From contig NZ_VKKZ01000022.1 in NCBI RefSeq assembly GCF_008271745.1, positions 62,001 to 126,000 on the forward strand: a stretch of DNA of 64,000 nt, read 5' to 3'. Below, in pieces: positions 34,261-41,381 of the stretch (positions are counted from its first letter, which is position 1; the number at the start of each line of letters is the position of its first letter). This DNA comes from Rufibacter glacialis. GTDB taxonomy: Bacteria > Bacteroidota > Bacteroidia > Cytophagales > Hymenobacteraceae. The notes below the pieces were generated by a model. It made no database searches. It was not told where the DNA came from and saw only the letters and a program-made list of their open reading frames with translations. Both the position numbers and the translations under genes were made by a program.

Positions 34261-35772
34261 ATGAAAAGAATAGGAATACTACTTTGTTCGGCTTTGCTAC
34301 TTAGTCTAGGAGCATGTGAAGACGATTTAGACCAAGCACCCATTTCAGAAGCCAGTGCTGCTAATTTCTACCGAAACACGGAAGATTTCCAAATTGCAGT
34401 AAACGGTATTTATAATGCCTTGGGGAGCTATCCGGTCAGGAGCCTGAACTTGTCTGAGGTTAGATCAGATAATGTGTATGCTCCCGGTGTGTCTGGTGTG
34501 CGAGAGTGGAACCCCGTGAACAACTTTGAGAAAACGTTGGCCACCAACCCGTTGATATCAGATGCCTGGAACGCCAATTATGTAGGTATTTTACGATCGA
34601 ACACGGTTTTAGATAAAATAAACGAAACGGTAGTTCCAGATGCCGCTACCAGAGACAGGTTCATCGGGGAGGCAAAATTTTTAAGGGCCTTCTACTACTT
34701 TGATCTGGTGAGGTTGTTTGGCAGAGTTCCATTATTCAATAGAGTTCTGACGCCAGCCCAGGCCCTTGAAGTACCCAGAAGCCCGGTTGAAGAAGTATAT
34801 GCGTTGATCATATCAGATCTTGAAGATGCCATTTCAAAGTTGCCTACTACCTACAATGCCCAAAACAGAGGAAGGGTAACTGCATCTGCCGCCAAAGGAA
34901 TATTAGCCCTGGTACACCTAACCCGTTCCGGGCCCAAGCTACATCCGGCCGGACCTACCTTGGGGGTAAATGAGTATAGTAAAGCACTTACTTTATTGAA
35001 TGATGTCATCAGCAGTGGGCAGTACTCCTGGGTTAATAACTATGCCAGCATCTTCTCCTATACCAATGAGAACAACCCAGATATAGTTTTTGATGTGCAA
35101 GCCATTGGCGGAAGCGCCGGGGATGTAGGGGTGGGTTCTAATCTGCCATCTGAGATGTATGAAGAGCTATATGCGCGAGCCATAGGTATTCCATTTCCGG
35201 GCGGTATTCCAATAGATGGCCCTAAAACACCATCTAATGATTTGATCAACTCCTATTCAGCAAATGACGTGCGTGATAATTTCATCATCTTGCCTTCTTA
35301 CAGAGATCCAAACGGAGCTTTGGTCAACCGGGCACAGTTTGTGAAGTTCTTGGATGTAAGCCGGGCAGGGGTAGACCGTTTTAACTGGCCTATCAATTAT
35401 CCCGTGCTACGGTACACAGATGTCTTGTTGCTGAAGGCAGAAGCCATTTTGAGAGGTGGAGCCGGAGGCAGTCAGGGAGAGGTGGATGTCATCGTGAATC
35501 AGGTAAGGGCCAGAGCAGGTCTGCAACCTATTGCTAATGTGAACCTGGATATGCTTTTAGCCGAGCGAAGAAGAGAGTTTGCGGCTGAAGGGCTTAGGTG
35601 GCATGATCTGGTAAGAACAGGTAAGGTGCTTGACGTGATGAATGCTTGGAGAGCCACGGAAGATGTTGCCAGAAAAATTAATGCGGTCACTGCAAATGAT
35701 ATTGTCTATCCTATTCCGCAAACCCAACTAGATGTTAAAAAAGGCTTGTATGACCAAAATCCAGGTTATTAA
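34261..35772 (+). CDS. SusD/RagB-family nutrient-binding lipoprotein, copy 1
   Basis: A 503-residue lipoprotein: signal with lipobox LSLGAC, lipidated Cys19, then the acidic export-to-surface stretch EDDLDQ. Family features are FYRNTEDFQIAVNGIYNAL (about 36-54), the tetratricopeptide-like helices (AKFLRAFYYFDLVRLFGRVPLF, about 138-159) and the C-terminal YPVLRYTDVLLLKAEAIL, RRREFAAEGLRWHDLVRTGK and IVYPIPQTQLDVKKGLYDQNPGY segments. It forms the lid of the SusC transporter and binds oligosaccharide at the cell surface. Co-transcribed with the preceding susC and closed by a strong terminator. Confidence 0.95.
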   Translation: MKRIGILLCSALLLSLGACEDDLDQAPISEASAANFYRNTEDFQIAVNGIYNALGSYPVRSLNLSEVRSDNVYAPGVSGVREWNPVNNFEKTLATNPLISDAWNANYVGILRSNTVLDKINETVVPDAATRDRFIGEAKFLRAFYYFDLVRLFGRVPLFNRVLTPAQALEVPRSPVEEVYALIISDLEDAISKLPTTYNAQNRGRVTASAAKGILALVHLTRSGPKLHPAGPTLGVNEYSKALTLLNDVISSGQYSWVNNYASIFSYTNENNPDIVFDVQAIGGSAGDVGVGSNLPSEMYEELYARAIGIPFPGGIPIDGPKTPSNDLINSYSANDVRDNFIILPSYRDPNGALVNRAQFVKFLDVSRAGVDRFNWPINYPVLRYTDVLLLKAEAILRGGAGGSQGEVDVIVNQVRARAGLQPIANVNLDMLLAERRREFAAEGLRWHDLVRTGKVLDVMNAWRATEDVARKINAVTANDIVYPIPQTQLDVKKGLYDQNPGY

Positions 35773-35800
35773 GATTCTTTTTCAGGAGAATAACTTTGTA

Positions 35801-35836
35801 GAAAGAGCGCGCCCAAGGGCGCGCTCTTTCTTTTTG
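35801..35836 (+). terminator. Strong terminator after susD-1
   Basis: A 14-bp perfect stem (GAAAGAGCGCGCCC with its complement) closes a 2-nt AA loop and is followed by T5, starting 29 bp after the stop codon. Confidence 0.92.
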
Positions 35837-35902
35837 TAAGAATTTATAATTAAGGATGGTATTCCACAGAAAAGAAAAGCTTTTATTTTATTATTACCCT
35901 TC

Positions 35903-36136
35903 TCAGTTGACAAGCCTAAGCCGCTCAGGGTGCACCTAAAGACCGGTGACCTCATCCAGAATTTCAAGTACACGGATATCAAGGGCTTCGCCTACAACAG
36001 CTATATCCCGGGAGGTGCCGCCACGGTGTTGGATCTTCCCTTGAATTCCAAAAAGAAGCTAAAATCATTAGAAGTGAAAGCCCTGGCCAATGATGTCGTG
36101 ATTGGGCTGATGGGAGTGTCATTGGTGAGGAGATAA
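35903..36136 (+). pseudogene. C-terminal remnant of a larger exported enzyme
   Basis: The frame is open from 35840 but has no usable start except a GTG at 35930; recognisable protein begins near 35903 with SVDKPKPLRVHLKTGD and continues through FAYNSYIPGGAATVLDLPL to a clean end ALANDVVIGLMGVSLVRR. A short core of this kind (IPGG.ATVLDLPL .. LKSL.V.ALANDVVIGLM) reminds me of the extreme C-terminus of large Bacteroidota carbohydrate-active enzymes, but I cannot name the family with certainty. Lying directly behind the susCD terminator and with no start or signal peptide, it is most likely the tail of a gene deleted from the locus. Confidence 0.5.
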
Positions 36137-36168
36137 GGGGCAGGAGCCTGGAACAGAGCTTTTGCGGG

Positions 36169-36213
36169 CAGGTCACAGCAGGATAATCAAAAGGAAAAGA
36201 GCGGCTATATTTA
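36169..36213 (+). promoter_or_regulatory. Degenerate tandem CAGGATA box and promoter of the sulfatase operon (site F)
   Basis: CAGGTCA (36169-36175, two mismatches) and CAGGATA (36179-36185) keep the 10-bp period, and TATATTTA (36206-36213) begins exactly 20 nt after the second unit. The leader to the sulfatase ATG would be about 58 nt. Confidence 0.55.
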
Positions 36214-36277
36214 GCATGGATGACGTGCGCGCACGCCTCTAGTAGACACCTTTTGTTTTACCTTTCAGGCTACTTCC

Positions 36278-37894
36278 ATGAAAACGCCCCGTGTCCTTAG
36301 CCTTTGTTTGGTGGTTGCTGCCAGCCTTTTAGTGGGCCTGGGGCCACGGAAAACGCCGCCCAACATCATCATCATCCTAGCTGATGACATGGGGTATTCT
36401 GACCTGGGCAGTTTTGGGGCGGAGATAGAAACCCCGCACTTAGACGCGTTGGCCAGGGGAGGGCTCAAAATGACCCAATTCTACAATGCCTCGCGCTGTT
36501 GCCCTACCCGGGCGTCTTTGCTCACCGGCGTCTATCCGCACCAGGCGGGAGTAGGGCATATGGTGAATGAGCGGCAGCATCCTTCGTACCGGGGCATGCT
36601 CAACCAAAACTGTGTCACCATGGCTGAAGCCTTGAAAGAAGGAGGCTATACGACCCTGATGACCGGCAAATGGCACCTGAATTCCCGCAAAGAAGAATGG
36701 CCCCTGAAACATGGCTTTGACCGGTATTTCGGGCTATTGGATGGCGCCAACAGCTACTTCGGGAACCGGCCTTACCGCCCCAACCAAAAACTCACCTATG
36801 CCTTGGATGAAGCGGAATACACGCCTGGCAAAGACTTCTATGCCACCAATGCCTACACAGAGTACGCCTTGAAGTTCATAGACGAACGGAAAAATAAGAA
36901 CAACCCCTTCTTTCTCTACCTGGCGTACACCGCCCCGCACTGGCCCTTGCATGCGCTGGAAAAGGATATCGCCAAGTACAGAGGAAAGTACCGCAAAGGG
37001 TGGGACGTGCTGCGGGAAGAGCGCTTCAGACGCATGCAAGCCTTGGGTGTGGTAGGCCCAGGAGCTAAACTCCCGTCTAGAGCCCCGGAAGTGCCCGCCT
37101 GGATTTCGCTTTCAGCAGAAGAGAAAAAAGGGTGGGAAGAGAAGATGGCGGTATATGCGGCCATGATAGATAGAATGGATCAGAACATTGGCCGGCTTCG
37201 GCAGAAACTCAAAGAAACCGGGGAAGACCAGAATACGCTCATCATGTTCCTGTCAGACAACGGAGGAAGCTATGAAGTCATAGAGGGCCCCGAATTTACC
37301 TCTGAGATAAATGAAGCCAGTAAAAAGCCTGCCAGTGATCCTGCTTCCTTCACCTCCTATGAATACGCCGGAGCCAACCTGAGCAACACGCCCTTCCGCA
37401 AGTTCAAACGCTGGGAGCACGAGGGCGGCATTTCCACGCCGTTTATCGCCTATTTTCCAGGAACCATCAAACCCGGCAGCATCAACCATCAGCCCGCCCA
37501 CCTCATAGATTTAATGGCCACCGCCTTAGATTTCGCTGGGGTGGCTTACCCAAGCACCTACAAAGGAAAAAACATCAAACCCATGGAAGGCATCAGCCTG
37601 GCACCTGTGTTCAGAGGCCAGAAATGGGCGGGGCATGAAGCGCTCTTCTTTGAGCACGAAGGCAACCGCGCGGTACGGAAGGGCGACTGGAAACTGGTTT
37701 CCATGTTTCCGGAAAACAAGTGGGCGCTTTACAACATCACCGCAGACCGGTCAGAATTGAACGACCTAAGCGCCCAACATCCTGAAAAGGTGAAGGAAAT
37801 GGAAACGCTTTACAATGGCTGGGCCACCCGGGCGAATGTGGTGCCCTTTGCCCAGTTGTTGGAGTTAGATAAGCAGCAGAAGGAAAAGAAATAA
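36278..37894 (+). CDS. Exported S1-type sulfatase
   Basis: The 538-residue protein has a signal peptide (about 1-22) and the alkaline-phosphatase-like sulfatase fold. Metal-binding IIILADDMGYSDLG is at residues 30-43. The maturation motif is CCPTRASLLTG with the catalytic Cys at residue 74 (CxPxR), to be converted to formylglycine by an anaerobic (anSME) or FGE-type enzyme not encoded here. TGKWHLN, PFFLYLAYTAPHWPLH and MFLSDNGGSYE complete the active site. It would remove sulfate esters from a sugar in the periplasm. It is followed with a 1-bp overlap by an L-rhamnose mutarotase gene and then a rhamnosidase, so sulfated rhamnose is a reasonable guess for its target; this is inference. Confidence 0.93.
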   Translation: MKTPRVLSLCLVVAASLLVGLGPRKTPPNIIIILADDMGYSDLGSFGAEIETPHLDALARGGLKMTQFYNASRCCPTRASLLTGVYPHQAGVGHMVNERQHPSYRGMLNQNCVTMAEALKEGGYTTLMTGKWHLNSRKEEWPLKHGFDRYFGLLDGANSYFGNRPYRPNQKLTYALDEAEYTPGKDFYATNAYTEYALKFIDERKNKNNPFFLYLAYTAPHWPLHALEKDIAKYRGKYRKGWDVLREERFRRMQALGVVGPGAKLPSRAPEVPAWISLSAEEKKGWEEKMAVYAAMIDRMDQNIGRLRQKLKETGEDQNTLIMFLSDNGGSYEVIEGPEFTSEINEASKKPASDPASFTSYEYAGANLSNTPFRKFKRWEHEGGISTPFIAYFPGTIKPGSINHQPAHLIDLMATALDFAGVAYPSTYKGKNIKPMEGISLAPVFRGQKWAGHEALFFEHEGNRAVRKGDWKLVSMFPENKWALYNITADRSELNDLSAQHPEKVKEMETLYNGWATRANVVPFAQLLELDKQQKEKK

Positions 37895-38217
37895 TGGTAC
37901 AAACGAAACAGAGATTCGCGTTCAAAATGAAATTGAAACCAGGCTGTGCGGCGGAATACAAAAAACGCCATGACCAGATCTGGCCAGAGGTAGCCCAACT
38001 TTTGAAAGAGGCAGGCGTCAGTGACTATTCCATCTTTCTGGACGAGGAGACCCATACCTTATTTGCGGTGCAAAAGCAGCAGGGAGCCTCTTCCCAGGAT
38101 TTAGGCACTACCCAGATCGTGCAGAAATGGTGGGCCTACATGGCCGACATCATGGAAACCAACCCAGACAACTCACCGGTCTCCGTTCCCCTGCCAGAAG
38201 TGTTTTACCTGGCGTAG
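37894..38217 (+). CDS. rhaM: L-rhamnose mutarotase
   Basis: The 107-residue protein is of the usual length for RhaM and carries its signature: RFAFKMKLKPGCAAEYKKRHDQIWPEVAQLLKEAGVSDYSIFLD (split over residues 7-50) with the conserved His in KRHDQIWPE, then LFAVQK and QKWWAYMADIMETN (about 76-89) with the Trp pair. It interconverts alpha and beta anomers of L-rhamnose in the cytoplasm, speeding entry to RhaA. The overlap TAATG with the sulfatase means translational coupling. No rhaA, rhaB or rhaD is in the window. Confidence 0.93.
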   Translation: MVQTKQRFAFKMKLKPGCAAEYKKRHDQIWPEVAQLLKEAGVSDYSIFLDEETHTLFAVQKQQGASSQDLGTTQIVQKWWAYMADIMETNPDNSPVSVPLPEVFYLA

Positions 38218-38300
38218 CTTTATTAAGAACACAAAAAAGTTAAAAGGCTAGAATACCGGCTATTCCTCCCTATTTTACCTCACCACCCAGATTCTTCCCC

Positions 38301-41177
38301 ATGGCATTTAAATACAGATCCCTTGCCTCGCTTGCTTTGTTCGCAACTCTGCTGGCCAATTGCCGTCAGCCGCAAGCCTCCACGGTGGTTTCCGGGGCTA
38401 TTTCAGCAAAACAGGCCCAAACGGAGGCCTTGTGGCCTGAGGTGAAAAAAGAGAACCGCCCCTGGACCCGCTGGTGGTGGATGGGGAATGCGGTAGATGA
38501 AAAGAACATTGACCGGCTATTGGCCGAATATGCAAAGGCTGGCATAGGCGGCGTGGAGATTGCGCCCATCTACGGGGCTAAAGGGCATGAGAGCAGGTAC
38601 CTTGATTTCCTGTCCCCGCAATGGATGGCCATGCTGGATGCTACGGTAAAGAAAGCGGGCAGCCTGAACATGGGCGTGGACATGACCCAAGGCACGGGAT
38701 GGCCTTTTGGTGGGCCGCAGGTAACGCCGGAGCATGCTGCTTCCAGGTTGATTCTGCAAAAGTACGCCCTAAACGGCGGGCAGACGCTGACCGAGAAGCT
38801 GGAGGTGAAAGACCCCAAGCAGAAGGAAGTAGGCGTGGTGTTGCAGGCGGTCATGGCCTACCATGACAAAGGAGCCATCCTGAACCTCACCGACAAAGTA
38901 AGCCCCGAGGGCAAGCTGAACTGGAAAGCTCCGGCTGGTACCTGGGAGATTTACGCCGCTTTCAACGGAAAGACCCGCCAAATGGTGAAGAGAGCTGCCC
39001 CGGGCGGAGTAGGCTATACGTTGGACCATCTGTCAAAAACAGCTACCCAAGCCTATTTACAGCCTTTCACCCAAGCCTTCAACGGCAGCAACCACGGCGT
39101 AAGGGCGTTTTATAACGACAGCTATGAAGTGTACGGCGCGGACTGGTCGGCAGGCTTTTTTGAGGAGTTCCAGAAGCGGCGAGGGTATGACCTGCGGCCT
39201 TTCCTGCGGGAGCTGGTGAGCAAAGAGCACACAGAGAAAGTAGCCCGCCTTAAATCTGATTATCGGGAAACCATGAGCGAAATGCTCTACCACAACTTCT
39301 ATACTCCTTGGAACGAGTGGGCGCACAAACACAAGAGCCTCACCAAAAACCAATCGCATGGCTCTCCCGGGAACCTCCTGGATTTATACGCCGCCGTAGA
39401 CATCCCTGAGTGCGAGACCTTCGGGTCTAGTTATTTCCCCATCCCCGGTCTGCGCCGCGACAGTGCCGATGTGCGGAACGTAGACCCAGATCCTATCATG
39501 TTGAAATTCGCGTCTTCGGCAGCGCACGTGACCGGGAAAAACCTGGTGTCCAGTGAGACCTTCACGTGGTTAGGGGAACACTTCAAGACCTCCTATTCCC
39601 AGATGAAGCCCGAGGTGGAGCAGGTTTTCCTGTCTGGCGTGAACCATGTCTTCTACCACGGGGTCACCTACTCGCCAGAAGAGGTGGCTTGGCCCGGTTG
39701 GTTGTTTTATGCCTCGCTCAACATGACCCCGGCCAACAGTTTGTGGCCGCAGTTCAACGGGTTCAACCAATATATCACGCGGGTCCAGTCGGTGTTGCAA
39801 GCGGGCAAGGCAGATAATGAGATATTGGTGTACTGGCCCATCCATGATGTGTGGAGCAAACCTGAGGGCATGCAAATGATGATCGGGGTACACGAAGTGG
39901 ATGAATGGCTGCATCCCACGCAATTCTACAAGCAGTCAAAAGGATTGATGGAAGCGGGCTACTCTGTTGATTTTGTCTCCGATAAAATGCTGCACCAATC
40001 CAGCGTAAACAATGGTCAGATTATGACGGCCGCTGCTGCTCCGGAGCACAAAGTGCTGGTACTACCCCAAAGCAAGTACATGGCCGAAACCACCTTTGAG
40101 AGAGCTATCCAACTGGCCAACGAAGGCGCTACTGTTATCATAGAGCAATTGCCCACCGAGGTTCCCGGTTTGCATGACCTGGAGAACAGAAGACAGAAGC
40201 TGCAACAAGTAACGAAGTCCCTTTCTTTTACCGATGCGGGCAACGGCATCAGGCAAACGAAAGCCGGCAAAGGCGAGATCCTGCTATCCAAAGACATCCA
40301 AAAGGCCCTGGCTTATAAGAACATCCAGCGGGAAGCCCTCACCGACACCGGACTGAAATTCACCCGCCGCCATATTGGCAATGGGAAGTACTACTACCTT
40401 GTAAACCATACCGCCAAAGCCATTGACACCACTATACCTTTGAACGTGGCTGCCCAGTCGGTGGTGATGCTGGACCCGCAAAGCGGAAATGCCGGGTTGG
40501 CGGCTTCCTCCACCTCTCATGAGAAAACAACGGTACGGGTCCAGATGAAACCCGGCGAGGCACTCATCCTGAAGGCCACCACCCAACAGACCCCTGAGGT
40601 GATAGCTTGGCAATACCTGGATAATGCCGGTGCTCCCTCAGAAGTAAAAGGAACCTGGAGCCTCCGCTTCACCCAAGGCGGACCCGAGTTGCCTGCTGAG
40701 CAGAAGTTAACGCAACTGACCTCCTGGACCGAGTTACCAGACAAAAAAGGCGAATCCTTCTCTGGTACCGGCGAATACACCATCACCTTTGAGGTGCCTG
40801 CCAAAAAAGCGGCCGAATATGTGCTGGATTTGGGAAAAGTAAACGAAAGCGCCAAAGTGTGGATTAACGGTCAGGAAGTGGGGTATATCAACAGTATCCC
40901 GTTCCAGGCCAGGGTAGGGCAGTACCTGAAGCCGGGTAAAAACACCCTGAAAATTGAAGTAGCAAACCTGATGGCCAACCGCATCCGGCACATGGACCAG
41001 CAGAAAATCCAGTGGCGTAATTACTACGAGATCAATTTCGTGAACATCAATTACAAGCCTTTTGATGCCTCGGTATGGCAACCAATGCCTTCCGGGTTGT
41101 TGGGGCCAGTGACCTTGACCCCTTACAGTACCTCGGCAGGTGCGGTTTCCGGCTCCTTAGGAAGAAAAGGCAACTAA
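38301..41177 (+). CDS. GH106 alpha-L-rhamnosidase
   Basis: A 958-residue enzyme beginning with a hydrophobic signal (to about residue 20) and a Cys in ATLLANC, a possible but atypical lipobox. The catalytic TIM-barrel part opens with the GH106 pattern RPWTRWWWMGNAVDEKNIDRLL (residues about 52-73), GIGGVEIAPIYG (about 81-92) and MGVDMTQGTGWPFGGPQV (about 122-139); AFYNDSYEVYGADW and SSETFTWLGEHFKTSYSQMKPEVEQVFLSG-type segments (about 267-280, 416-445) carry likely catalytic acids. A C-terminal galactose-binding-like sandwich (about 800-890) follows. It should release terminal L-rhamnose from rhamnogalacturonan. 83 bp after rhaM, without terminator in between. Confidence 0.9.
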   Translation: MAFKYRSLASLALFATLLANCRQPQASTVVSGAISAKQAQTEALWPEVKKENRPWTRWWWMGNAVDEKNIDRLLAEYAKAGIGGVEIAPIYGAKGHESRYLDFLSPQWMAMLDATVKKAGSLNMGVDMTQGTGWPFGGPQVTPEHAASRLILQKYALNGGQTLTEKLEVKDPKQKEVGVVLQAVMAYHDKGAILNLTDKVSPEGKLNWKAPAGTWEIYAAFNGKTRQMVKRAAPGGVGYTLDHLSKTATQAYLQPFTQAFNGSNHGVRAFYNDSYEVYGADWSAGFFEEFQKRRGYDLRPFLRELVSKEHTEKVARLKSDYRETMSEMLYHNFYTPWNEWAHKHKSLTKNQSHGSPGNLLDLYAAVDIPECETFGSSYFPIPGLRRDSADVRNVDPDPIMLKFASSAAHVTGKNLVSSETFTWLGEHFKTSYSQMKPEVEQVFLSGVNHVFYHGVTYSPEEVAWPGWLFYASLNMTPANSLWPQFNGFNQYITRVQSVLQAGKADNEILVYWPIHDVWSKPEGMQMMIGVHEVDEWLHPTQFYKQSKGLMEAGYSVDFVSDKMLHQSSVNNGQIMTAAAAPEHKVLVLPQSKYMAETTFERAIQLANEGATVIIEQLPTEVPGLHDLENRRQKLQQVTKSLSFTDAGNGIRQTKAGKGEILLSKDIQKALAYKNIQREALTDTGLKFTRRHIGNGKYYYLVNHTAKAIDTTIPLNVAAQSVVMLDPQSGNAGLAASSTSHEKTTVRVQMKPGEALILKATTQQTPEVIAWQYLDNAGAPSEVKGTWSLRFTQGGPELPAEQKLTQLTSWTELPDKKGESFSGTGEYTITFEVPAKKAAEYVLDLGKVNESAKVWINGQEVGYINSIPFQARVGQYLKPGKNTLKIEVANLMANRIRHMDQQKIQWRNYYEINFVNINYKPFDASVWQPMPSGLLGPVTLTPYSTSAGAVSGSLGRKGN

Positions 41178-41381
41178 ACCTACCGCCCGCCAGAACTCCC
41201 GTTCCCCAGAAAGCCTACGTGAAAACCGAGCCTTTCTAAGGAATGTCTTTCCGGCATTGGCCACACAAGTGGGAGTGCCCGGCAGAGGACCGCCCGCCCG
41301 TAGACCCTGTTAGCGTGGGGTAGCAAGACTGAGCTTTGGGTAGATTTTTCAGAATGCCTTCACCACCTAAAGAACACGCCC

